From DASVWZ01 sp963715675 (GTDB lineage: Bacteria; Acidobacteriota; Terriglobia; Terriglobales; Acidobacteriaceae): a DNA stretch of 64,000 nt. The stretch is taken from NCBI GenBank assembly GCA_963715675.1, contig OY970265.1:2294001-2358000 (forward strand). The letters are read 5' to 3'. Shown piece after piece: positions 41,031 through 49,859 of the stretch. A program made the translations under genes and the position numbers. How positions within the stretch are numbered: the stretch's first letter is position 1; each line of letters opens with the position of its first letter. Below the pieces are notes generated by a model. That model was not told where the DNA came from. It worked only from the letters and a program-made list of their open reading frames with translations, and did not search any database.

Positions 41031-41450
41031 ATGACAAAACCCGTAAAGCGCACTCGGAAGGAATCCAAGCCAACAGCCAAGCCTCGCCTCGGCATTTTCT
41101 GGCTCGTTGATGGGAAACTATTGATTGATAGTGTCCCGCTGAGCGAGCGCGAACACTACGGAGATCACCTGAACTATCCGGGCAGCCACATCCGCGTGTG
41201 GGAACACTGGCAGAAGGTCGGCAAGGCTCCAGTTGAATCCGAGTATGAAGAGTACGCTCGCGGCAGGGTGATGTGCGATACGAAGGCCAAGCGGTTCACC
41301 CTACTTGCCGACAGGTGCATCCTGAACCGGAAGGAACTGATCGCAGAGATCAAGAAGGCATTGCGCCTGCCCAAGCAAACCTCGCTGGGGACAGACTCTC
41401 ATTATCGCTGTTTCCACTGCTTGCACGGCAACGCGGACGATGAGGAGTAG
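41031..41450 (+). CDS. Hypothetical protein with C-terminal Cys/His knuckle
   Basis: ATG 41031 follows GGAGGAATG. The 139-aa protein has a basic N-terminus, a core of 'LGIFWLVDGKLLIDSVPLSE' and 'YPGSHIRVWEHWQ', and ends HYRCFHCLHGNADDEE, a CxxC-type knuckle. The core looks conserved and I recall similar proteins in diverse soil bacteria without known function. The DUF2779 gene overlaps or abuts its end. Confidence 0.6.
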   Translation: MTKPVKRTRKESKPTAKPRLGIFWLVDGKLLIDSVPLSEREHYGDHLNYPGSHIRVWEHWQKVGKAPVESEYEEYARGRVMCDTKAKRFTLLADRCILNRKELIAEIKKALRLPKQTSLGTDSHYRCFHCLHGNADDEE

Positions 41451-41454
41451 CGAA

Positions 41455-42951
41455 TTGGCGGTCACAATCACAAAGTCGAAGTTTGTGGCGGGCGGGCAGT
41501 GCCTCAAGCGGCTCTATCTGCTGGTGAAGTCGCCTGAGCTTGGTACAGGGAAGAGCGCATCGGATTTTGCGCTGCTGGAGCAAGGCCGTGAAGTCGGTAA
41601 ACTCGCTCAACGGCTTTTCCCCGGTGGCGTTTTGGTCAGGACGGGCGATCCAGAAGAGGCGATCCGCACCACCCAAGAGTTGATTGCGAACCGTGACATT
41701 CCGGCCATCTTTGAGGCGGCGTTCGAACACGAAAGCGTATTCGTTCGTGTGGACATATTGCACCGCCGCCTTGATGGGCGGTGGAGGCTGATAGAAGTCA
41801 AGTCATCAGCCTCTAGGAAAGAAGAGCATCTTGATGACGTGGCGATCCAGTATCGCGTTGCCTCGAACTGCGGACTGGATGTCGCTTCATGCCATCTAGC
41901 TCACGTCAACAGAAATTCCGTCTTTTCGGGCGTCTCCATCGATCCTTGGCGATTCTTCCGGATCAAGAACCTGACGCGGCAAGTTGAGCGACTACAGCCG
42001 AAGCTCACTTTTCAGCTTCGGAGTGAGCTTCGGGTACTTGCAATGTCTCAGGCTCCCGACCTCCCTGTTGGGCGGCATTGCACGAATCCTGTCACCTGCG
42101 AATTCTTCGACCACTGCAACGCACCGCGACCAGATAACCATATCGGTTACCTTCCGTATATCCATGCGAGCGCCGTCGAGGAGTTGGCGGAAATGGGCGT
42201 CGAGTCCATAGGCGACATTCCTGATGACTTCGAGTTGACAGAAATTCAGCGGCGAGCGGCAACAAGCGTGCAGACCGGGACGCCTTGGTTCAGCCCCGAC
42301 CTTGGCAAGCAACTGGAATCGCTCCACTATCCGCTCTCGTTCATGGATTTCGAGACCGTGAATCCCGCAATCCCCCGCTTTCCGGGCATGCGCCCCTACG
42401 ACCACTTACCGTTCCAATGGTCGGTTCATGTGCAGAGGGAGCCCGGTGCAAAGCCTGAGCATAACGAATTCCTTGCTGCGGATCGAAGCGATCCTCGACG
42501 CGAGTTCATTGGCTCGTTATGCGATGCGCTCGGAGAGGGAGGCAGCATCGTTGTGTACAACGCGGCGTTCGAGTCGCAGCGGCTTTCTGAGCTAGCCGCG
42601 TGGCTGCCGGAATTCGCCGAGTGGAGTAAGAACATTCAGGCTCGTCTCTGGGATTTGCTACCAGTGGTTCGAAAACATTGTTATCACCCGGCGTTCGCCG
42701 GGTCGTACTCGCTGAAAGCGGTTCTGCCCGCGCTTGTGCCTGAAATGACGTATGAAGGTATGCAGATTGCGAACGGACAGGACGCGGGCTCCGCATGGGA
42801 ATTGCTGATAAGAGGCTGGGTGGATCAAGCCGAACACGAAGACATCAAAAAGGCTCTTTTGGCCTACTGCTCTCAAGATACGGTAGCACTCGTCAAACTG
42901 TTAGGAACACTGCTCGCAGAATCAGGTTCAATCTATTATCCGCGTCATTAG
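41455..42951 (+). CDS. DUF2779 protein: Cas4-like nuclease fused to DEDD exonuclease-like domain
   Basis: TTG 41455 lies seven bases after GAGGAG and is my preferred start; ATG 41440 is possible. The 498-aa protein has an N-terminal PD-(D/E)XK half with a Cys (GGQCLKRLYL), 'FVRVDILHRR' and 'WRLIEVKSSAS'. The Cys set CTNPVTCEFFDHC, with the first Cys, could bind Fe-S as in Cas4/AddB. The C-terminal half is DUF2779, an RNase H-like exonuclease (FMDFETVNP, IVVYNAAFESQRL, LAYCSQDTVALV). It probably degrades DNA ends. It converges on the helicase gene. Confidence 0.85.
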   Translation: MAVTITKSKFVAGGQCLKRLYLLVKSPELGTGKSASDFALLEQGREVGKLAQRLFPGGVLVRTGDPEEAIRTTQELIANRDIPAIFEAAFEHESVFVRVDILHRRLDGRWRLIEVKSSASRKEEHLDDVAIQYRVASNCGLDVASCHLAHVNRNSVFSGVSIDPWRFFRIKNLTRQVERLQPKLTFQLRSELRVLAMSQAPDLPVGRHCTNPVTCEFFDHCNAPRPDNHIGYLPYIHASAVEELAEMGVESIGDIPDDFELTEIQRRAATSVQTGTPWFSPDLGKQLESLHYPLSFMDFETVNPAIPRFPGMRPYDHLPFQWSVHVQREPGAKPEHNEFLAADRSDPRREFIGSLCDALGEGGSIVVYNAAFESQRLSELAAWLPEFAEWSKNIQARLWDLLPVVRKHCYHPAFAGSYSLKAVLPALVPEMTYEGMQIANGQDAGSAWELLIRGWVDQAEHEDIKKALLAYCSQDTVALVKLLGTLLAESGSIYYPRH

Positions 42952-42969
42952 AAGCCACCAGTCAATCCC

Positions 42970-45900
42970 TCACGCGCTCGCAATGACCTTGAGAGGAATA
43001 TCAGACGTTTCCTTTAGGTAAAGTTCGGTACTTGCGAGCAGGCGTAGCTGCTCGACAGTTGCTTTAGACTTCGATAGCCCCGGCTGGACAATCCAGATCG
43101 TGAACTCCGGCTCCAGATTCGATGCCTTCGAAGTGATCTTGCCGAGAGTCTTCAAGTCACCCTTTTCGAAACGGCTGTTCTTGCCGTCACTAATGCGCTT
43201 TTGTTCCCGTACACGCAGATGTTTGCACAGCCGTGAAGGGTCTGGCTTCCAGTGAACGCTACGTTGAGCCTGTCCGCACACGACATAAAGGTCTTCTACA
43301 CGGCCTCCCGGAGTCAGTTCCGTCGAAAACTTGCAATGGATGAGATCAACCTTCAGTTTTTGTTCTACGATCTTAATTGCAACAACATCTGCTGCCTCGT
43401 AGCCGTTATCATCGTCGAAGATAACGTCATAAGCCACATTAGCGTCGAGTTCGAGTAGACGCTTTATCACTCGGAACTGAATGGAATCTGCCCGCTTGTC
43501 TTCTTTCTGAGACTCATGTTTGAGGTTCACTCCCGTCCAGTCCCACGTATCGATCTTGTCTAGCTGAAACGGCTTTTGCTGCGCAAGGCTTCGCTCGAAC
43601 AGTTGGTCATCAGTCGAATGCGCACCCGACTCGTAGCGAATCGTCGGCCACTCGCGTTTGAACCAATCCGACAAAAGGAGCTGTTTCCTTAGACCCGGCC
43701 CACTGAGAATCTGCACGAACTTCGCTGAGGTCGGCGAATACTCGACTCCAGACGCACTGAACTTCACTTCATATTCGGCACTTTCCGTTTCTGCGGTCAC
43801 ACGAAATCTGATTGGCTCCGTTCGTGTCTCCGAGGTCAACTCCAGACTAGCCTCAAAGAACGGCACCCGTTTCCCTTGGATTTCTACATAGATGCTCTCT
43901 TCGTTTCGCTCATAGAATTCATCAGGCCACTCAATCGCCAGAGGGATAAGAGTCGGACGGGATACCAACTGTTTTGGGATCAGAGCATTGCTGAGCAGAT
44001 CAATCGGCGTGGCATCGAGCAATTTTGTGCCGACACCTGCGCACCAATCGAGCCATTCGGAGATGTCGTGGGCAATCTTGTGAGACCAAATCCTTCCCTT
44101 CTTCGAGGCTCCAACACTCGCTCTGGCTCCCCCTTCGTAGCCATAGCCAAAGAGATTTGTCTTAATCTTGTCACTCGTCTGCGCATCGCTCAATCCGGGA
44201 TAAACATCGGCACCGACGTACATCGTGAACCGGACTCGTCGGCTTATCGAATGCGTCAGCCCCAGATTCATTAGGATCAGGCGACTCAAGCCGCGAAACG
44301 ACCGGAACACATCTTCACCCTTGATGAGTTCAACGTCGGAACCAGCGACACACTTGGCGAGGCCTTCGTGCATGCTGTCGTTGTTCGAACTATTTATGAA
44401 AAGGAGGCCTCGTGCTTGATCCCAATGCGCTATGTACAAATCCCATGATTCGTTTTCAAGCTCCTTAACATCCCCCCATTCGACTGGCTCAACAACATGG
44501 TTAATGAACACCAATACCCGAAACTTTCCGCTGATCTTCGGTTTACCGACAATAGTCTTCTCGAAGGTCTTCTGAATTTTTGAAGGCTGCCAACTCGAAC
44601 ATTTCGTCCGATAGACAACCGTACTCATTTTAGGAAGAATCGTCCGCAGTGGAATTTCTCCCGGAGACTTGGCAAAGCTCTCTAAGAATTCGGATCGCTT
44701 TGCGTATTGTCCAGTTGCCCCTTCACTCAGTTCTCCGAGCAGAGTGTTCCAGTCGGAGTCCTCCGCGTAGAGCGCACGCAGGGAATCTTCAACTTCCGAG
44801 TTAGCAATATTGGCGACCACGGTGGCATCACCCAGATTCTTCTTCGTTCGGGTAAAGCGTCCTGTGAATTGCAGAGTAACGGCCAAGCTTTTATGAACAT
44901 CATGCAGGGCGGCGATCTTTAGTTCGGGCAGGTCAAAACCCTCCCCTAACATGTCAACGCAGACGACGATTCGGGTCTTCCGATCATTGAGCATCTGCAT
45001 CGCCGCTCGGCGTTCCTCTATAGATTGCCCGCTATGAACAAGAATTGGCACGAAGTCGGGTGCGAGTCGAGAATAAATCTCGTGTACTTCTTTGGCTCTT
45101 TCGATATTGTCCGCACGAGCCATGACGACGTGATCGAAAGAGTTACCACGATCCTTTTTCAATTGGTCTATTGCAGCAGCGGCTATCGTTTCATCCTCAA
45201 CGGTAAAGTCCCACTCCTCAACAGGTCGGAACCACACTTTGCGGAAATAGCCCTCTGATTGAGCTTTTCGCAGCGGATAGCCAAAGATAAGCTTTCCATC
45301 AACGTGCTGACCGTCTCGACGAAATGGTGTCGCTGTAAATTGGAGGATCGGTCTGGACAGGAAGTTCTGCTTTACTCCGTTCCAAGTTGGCGCTGCGATA
45401 TGGTGAGCTTCATCGATGAACAAATGGCTGCACGAATCAGCCATCGCCTTTTGCAGGGAGTCCTTGCAGCCCCCAGCGACTGCCATTGTCGTAACGACAA
45501 CGTTGCAGGCGCTGAGGAATCGTCTTGCTTCATCGACAGTCCGAGGCCTATGTCGGAGCGTGCCGACCACTGGAAATAGGGCTGCGGAACCGACCACACC
45601 AAATTCCTTAAGAACTCCAAAATTGAGGAACTTTCTTGCGATCTGGTCACGCAGAGCATTCGTGGGCACGATGACAAGCAGTCTTTCGAAGCATTCCTTA
45701 CCTAGAAGAGCCAGCATCGTCTCGGTTTTCCCAGTTCCCGTGGGCATGACGATGGTTGCGGGTTCTTCCGTCACCTTCCAGTGTGCTAGCGTTGCGTACA
45801 ATGCACCAACCTGAGGGGACCGCAGCCCAGTCTCGACGTTCCCGTCCGGGAGGGTTCTCTCTTCTCGAAAGAAAAATTGCCCGAGCCACGAAGCTCGCGC

Positions 45901-46251
45901 TTTCTTGCAAATAGAAGAGAGTTCCAATTCAAGAGCAGCGTCTTTCACGAGGGGAGTGGGCTTGATCCATCGGCCCTTTTCGACATCATCTCCTGAGGTG
46001 AGTACGACTTCATTAAAGGCATCCAAATTGGCTGGTTTGTTTGTCGTCAACAAAACTGTGGTGCCGTTGTCTACCTTCAGCAAGCGGCGTCTTTCTGAGA
46101 GAACTTCGACCGTAGCGGTGACAGTTAGTGCAGGTCTAAGTAACTGCTGTATTGGGTTTCCGAATAGCCGGGTGCTGACAGCGTATTGAGCAGGTAATCT
46201 CGACGCTTTTGCAAGGCTCTGTGTCGCCAACTGCGCACCTGTCGCGCACAC
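42970..46251 (-). CDS. Superfamily 2 helicase with C-terminal nuclease-like domain
   Basis: The 1093-aa protein contains an SF2 motor: Walker A MPTGTGKTETML (about residue 169), DEAH box FIDEAHH, motif III FTATPFRRDG, and motif VI QFTGRFTR. The C-terminal third carries 'DDDNGYEAADVVAI...VDLIHCKFS', a PD-(D/E)XK-like strand pair in which the ExK is replaced by HCK, followed by 'VEDLYVVCGQAQRSVHW'. This HCK/CGQ signature recurs in stand-alone defence helicases. It is divergent from the DUF3883 helicase (176-nt gap), so the region may share regulation. Cytosolic DNA translocase/nuclease with probable anti-phage role (inference). Confidence 0.85.
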   Translation of the reverse strand: MCATGAQLATQSLAKASRLPAQYAVSTRLFGNPIQQLLRPALTVTATVEVLSERRRLLKVDNGTTVLLTTNKPANLDAFNEVVLTSGDDVEKGRWIKPTPLVKDAALELELSSICKKARASWLGQFFFREERTLPDGNVETGLRSPQVGALYATLAHWKVTEEPATIVMPTGTGKTETMLALLGKECFERLLVIVPTNALRDQIARKFLNFGVLKEFGVVGSAALFPVVGTLRHRPRTVDEARRFLSACNVVVTTMAVAGGCKDSLQKAMADSCSHLFIDEAHHIAAPTWNGVKQNFLSRPILQFTATPFRRDGQHVDGKLIFGYPLRKAQSEGYFRKVWFRPVEEWDFTVEDETIAAAAIDQLKKDRGNSFDHVVMARADNIERAKEVHEIYSRLAPDFVPILVHSGQSIEERRAAMQMLNDRKTRIVVCVDMLGEGFDLPELKIAALHDVHKSLAVTLQFTGRFTRTKKNLGDATVVANIANSEVEDSLRALYAEDSDWNTLLGELSEGATGQYAKRSEFLESFAKSPGEIPLRTILPKMSTVVYRTKCSSWQPSKIQKTFEKTIVGKPKISGKFRVLVFINHVVEPVEWGDVKELENESWDLYIAHWDQARGLLFINSSNNDSMHEGLAKCVAGSDVELIKGEDVFRSFRGLSRLILMNLGLTHSISRRVRFTMYVGADVYPGLSDAQTSDKIKTNLFGYGYEGGARASVGASKKGRIWSHKIAHDISEWLDWCAGVGTKLLDATPIDLLSNALIPKQLVSRPTLIPLAIEWPDEFYERNEESIYVEIQGKRVPFFEASLELTSETRTEPIRFRVTAETESAEYEVKFSASGVEYSPTSAKFVQILSGPGLRKQLLLSDWFKREWPTIRYESGAHSTDDQLFERSLAQQKPFQLDKIDTWDWTGVNLKHESQKEDKRADSIQFRVIKRLLELDANVAYDVIFDDDNGYEAADVVAIKIVEQKLKVDLIHCKFSTELTPGGRVEDLYVVCGQAQRSVHWKPDPSRLCKHLRVREQKRISDGKNSRFEKGDLKTLGKITSKASNLEPEFTIWIVQPGLSKSKATVEQLRLLASTELYLKETSDIPLKVIASA

Positions 46252-46427
46252 ATCAGCCAGCGAAAAAGATCGAGTGGCGCGTTATCACTAATTCTTACGA
46301 TTGTACTCACGGACGGCTTCATCAGAGAAGTGATTCGTTTGTTTTTGTTATAGTTAGCGGTTCCCCAAGGCGCGACCAATCTCCATCGACCTCTGGCAGC
46401 AGATCGCTCCACTTCAGGGCTTAACGA
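46252..46427. promoter_or_regulatory. Divergent intergenic region of the two helicase genes
   Basis: The 176 nt between the divergent start codons are AT-richer than the flanks and must hold both promoters. No pair of hexamers with correct spacing is clear by eye. Confidence 0.35.
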
Positions 46428-49400
46428 ATGCTTTTGGAACAATTAAAACCGAACATCATCGTGCGTGGGCCGATCTTCCCGGAGCCTGTGCAGGTGATCG
46501 TGGCGATCCCGATGGGCACGTCGGTAAAGCTCGTCGGGAAGGGGCTGAACACCAATCAGGTTCACGAGCCGATCCTGAGTGCCGAGCAACTGGCTCAATT
46601 GCAATCGACCCCTGAGAAGGAGCCGTTCGATGGCGATCCGGTGCGCTTCCGACTCGGCATCGAGGCTCTTCGGCTCGGTCTCGCCTACGAATACGATCCA
46701 TACTTTTCGCTCTCCATCGCCCGTGTGGACCCACTTCCGCACCAGCTTGAGGCGGTCTACGACTATTTCCTCACGATGCCTCGAATTCGCTTCCTGCTGG
46801 CCGATGATCCGGGGGCGGGAAAAACGATCATGGCGGGTCTCCTGCTCAAAGAGTTGAAGATTCGCGGGCTGGTCAAGCGAACGCTCATCATCACGCCTGC
46901 TAGCCTGTCGTTCCAGTGGCAGCGCGAAATGAAGGAAAAGTTTCGGGAACAGTTTGAAGTGATCCGTAGCGACGTGCTTCGTGCCAACTACGGCATGAAT
47001 CCGTGGCAAGAACGGAATCAGGTCGTAACTTCAATTTCATGGGTCTCCCGAATCGATGACGCCAAGGACAGTCTTCTGCGCAGTCGTTGGGACTTAATCA
47101 TCGTGGACGAAGCGCACAAGATGGCTGCGTACAGCGCGGACAAGAAGACCCTCGCTTATCGGCTGGGGGAATCGCTGTCTGGCATGACAGATCATTTTCT
47201 GTTAATGACGGCGACTCCGCACAAAGGCGATCCAGAGAACTTCTGTCTTTTCCTCGAACTGCTAGATCGCGACGTTTACGGCAACGTCAAGAGCCTCGAA
47301 GAGGCCATGCGGCGGAACTACGCGCCTTTCTATCTCCGGCGCACAAAAGAGGCGCTGGTTTCTTTCCCCGACCCGGAGACCGGGCAGGTGAAGAAGCTTT
47401 TCACCGACCGATTCGTGCACACCGCTTCATTCGATCTTGACGGAGAGGAATACGACTTCTACGACGCCCTCACCCGGTACGTCGAAGATCAGTCGATCAA
47501 AGCCGCTCAGGAGGATTCCCCTCGCAGCCGTGCCCTAAGTTTCACGATGGCGATGTTACAGCGGCGGTTTGCGTCGAGCGTCTACGCAGTCCGTCGCAGC
47601 CTTGAGCGCATGCGGGACAAGCGGAGGAAGATTCTCGATGATCCTCGCGACTATCTGCGTAAGCAGATGGAGGTTCCAGACGATCTTGACGACCTGCCTG
47701 AAGAGGAACGGGAAGACTACATCGAGCAGATTGAAAATGCGGCGATCAGTTTTGATCCGACGCTGCTCAAAGAAGAAATTCTTCAGATCGGCAGACTGAT
47801 CGATCAGGCTAGGGCGCTCGAACACCGGGAAATCGAATCCAAGCTGGTGAAGCTCAAGAAGGTGCTGGCGGAACAGGAAATCTTCTCGAACCCTAGCATG
47901 AAGCTACTTGTCTTCACTGAACACAAGGACACGCTCGATTACCTCGCCGGAGACGGAGAAGACGGACGCCCGCTCGGTAAGCTACGGGAATGGGGTCTCA
48001 AAGTCACCCAGATTCACGGTGGGATGAAGATTGGAGACCGAGATACACCCGGCACTCGAATCTACGCTGAACGCGAGTTCAGAGAAGAGGCGCAGATTCT
48101 AGTCGCAACCGAGGCCGCAGGCGAAGGTATCAACCTGCAATTCTGCTGGCTGATGATTAACTACGACATCCCGTGGAACCCCGTCCGGCTCGAACAGCGG
48201 ATGGGTCGCATCCATCGTTACGGGCAAGAACACAATTGCCTCATCTTCAATTTCGCCGCTCTCAACACACGAGAAGGTCGAGTACTCCAGAAATTGCTCG
48301 AACGGTTGGCGGAGATTCGAAGGGAGCTAGGCACTGACCATGTGTTCGATGTAGTCGGTGAAGTCTTTCCATCTAATCTCCTCGAAAAGCTCTTTCGCGA
48401 CATGTACGCGAGGAGAACTGACCTCCCCAACATCGAAGCTCGGATCGTTCGGGATGTCGATGCCAATCGCTTCCGCGAGATCACAGAATCAACGCTAGAG
48501 GGGTTGGCAAAGCGCGAGTTGAACCTTGGGGCGATTGTTGGCAAGTCGGCGGAGGCTCGTGAACGTCGCCTCATACCAGAGGTGATCGAGGACTTTTTCA
48601 CACAAGCAGCACCAATTTCGGGAGTTAACCCGCGACCTATTCAGAAGGATGGGCACGTCTACCGTATCGGTAGAATCCCCCGTACCTTATATCCGATTGG
48701 CGAACGGCTCGAAGGCAGGTTCGGGAAGCTTGGACACGAGTATCAGAAGGTCGTATTCGACAAAGCCCTTTTGCCTCAAGACGCAACTCTGGAATGGGTC
48801 ACACCGGGCCATCCGCTGTTTGAGACGGTCAGAGAGGACGTTGGCGAGCGGGTCAGTGATGACTTGCGCAGAGGGACGGTATTCTACGATCTGCACACGA
48901 AATTGCCCTACCGACTGGACGTATTCTCGGCTTCCATCCGGGACGGGCGGGCTAACTGCATCCATCGGCGTTTGTTCATTGTTGAAGCGACAATGGATGG
49001 GCAACTCACGATCAAGCAGCCCACACTTCTGCTGGACATTTCTCCAGCCCCGAAGGGAACCACCGTTCCCGATGACGGCAGCCTTCCCGACCGTTCAGCA
49101 GTCGAGCACAGACTGGTTGACGCCGCATTGAAGCCCTTCCTAGATGAGGTCGCGGCTCAACGTGCCAAAGAAGTGGATACGATCTCCCGCCACATGGAAA
49201 TTTCCCTTGGAGAGCTAATCAACCGCCAGAACCTACAACTCGCGGAACTCGTCGGGCGTCAGCAATCTGGTGTCACGGTACCGGGGCTAGATGGGAACAT
49301 CTCATTGGCTGAGTCGCACCTAGACGAGTTGAACAATCGACTTGAAAACCGCCGCGCTGAGTTGAGAAATGAAAAGCAGTGCACCATCGGAGACATTCAG

Positions 49401-49859
49401 CACCTTGGACGGGCGTGGGTTCTGCCTCATCCCGAACGTAATGCACCGGGCATCGCGTTCATGGTGCGTGACGAAGAGATCGAGCGGATCGCAATCGAAG
49501 AGGCAAAGAAGTACGAGATCAGTCGAGGCTGGGAGGTTGAGAGTGTCGAGGCCGACAATCGCGGCTTCGATCTGATTTCCCGAAAACCCCATCCGCATGA
49601 TCCGAGGACGTTCACCGACGTTCGCTTCATCGAGGTCAAGGGGCGCGTTGCGATTGGCGAGGTCGCGCTAAGCTTCAACGAGTACAAGACCGCTGAGCGG
49701 CTGAAGCGCGACTACTGGCTCTACGCGGTATTCAATTGCGGATCGAAGCCCGAACTTCATCCCGTGCAAGACCCGGCAAGGCTGGGCTGGGAACCTATCG
49801 TGAAGATCGACCACTATCACACCAGTGCTGAGCAAATTATTGGTGGTGAGTCGAGATGA
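46428..49859 (+). CDS. SNF2-family helicase with C-terminal DUF3883 (DrmD/BrxH-like)
   Basis: The 1143-aa protein has a SNF2/RapA-type motor: Walker A LLADDPGAGKTIMAG (about residue 128), DEAH IIVDEAHKMAA, LLMTATPHKGD, a long acidic coiled insertion (PDDLDDLPEEEREDYIEQ), and motif VI RLEQRMGRIHRYGQ. Near the C-terminus is DUF3883 (SRGWEVESVEADNRGFDLIS; IEVKGRVAIG), a PD-(D/E)XK-like domain with E-x-K. Similar proteins are DrmD in class 1 DISARM and the helicases of some BREX types. Its stop overlaps the methylase start (ATGA). First gene of the defence operon. Confidence 0.9.
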   Translation: MLLEQLKPNIIVRGPIFPEPVQVIVAIPMGTSVKLVGKGLNTNQVHEPILSAEQLAQLQSTPEKEPFDGDPVRFRLGIEALRLGLAYEYDPYFSLSIARVDPLPHQLEAVYDYFLTMPRIRFLLADDPGAGKTIMAGLLLKELKIRGLVKRTLIITPASLSFQWQREMKEKFREQFEVIRSDVLRANYGMNPWQERNQVVTSISWVSRIDDAKDSLLRSRWDLIIVDEAHKMAAYSADKKTLAYRLGESLSGMTDHFLLMTATPHKGDPENFCLFLELLDRDVYGNVKSLEEAMRRNYAPFYLRRTKEALVSFPDPETGQVKKLFTDRFVHTASFDLDGEEYDFYDALTRYVEDQSIKAAQEDSPRSRALSFTMAMLQRRFASSVYAVRRSLERMRDKRRKILDDPRDYLRKQMEVPDDLDDLPEEEREDYIEQIENAAISFDPTLLKEEILQIGRLIDQARALEHREIESKLVKLKKVLAEQEIFSNPSMKLLVFTEHKDTLDYLAGDGEDGRPLGKLREWGLKVTQIHGGMKIGDRDTPGTRIYAEREFREEAQILVATEAAGEGINLQFCWLMINYDIPWNPVRLEQRMGRIHRYGQEHNCLIFNFAALNTREGRVLQKLLERLAEIRRELGTDHVFDVVGEVFPSNLLEKLFRDMYARRTDLPNIEARIVRDVDANRFREITESTLEGLAKRELNLGAIVGKSAEARERRLIPEVIEDFFTQAAPISGVNPRPIQKDGHVYRIGRIPRTLYPIGERLEGRFGKLGHEYQKVVFDKALLPQDATLEWVTPGHPLFETVREDVGERVSDDLRRGTVFYDLHTKLPYRLDVFSASIRDGRANCIHRRLFIVEATMDGQLTIKQPTLLLDISPAPKGTTVPDDGSLPDRSAVEHRLVDAALKPFLDEVAAQRAKEVDTISRHMEISLGELINRQNLQLAELVGRQQSGVTVPGLDGNISLAESHLDELNNRLENRRAELRNEKQCTIGDIQHLGRAWVLPHPERNAPGIAFMVRDEEIERIAIEEAKKYEISRGWEVESVEADNRGFDLISRKPHPHDPRTFTDVRFIEVKGRVAIGEVALSFNEYKTAERLKRDYWLYAVFNCGSKPELHPVQDPARLGWEPIVKIDHYHTSAEQIIGGESR

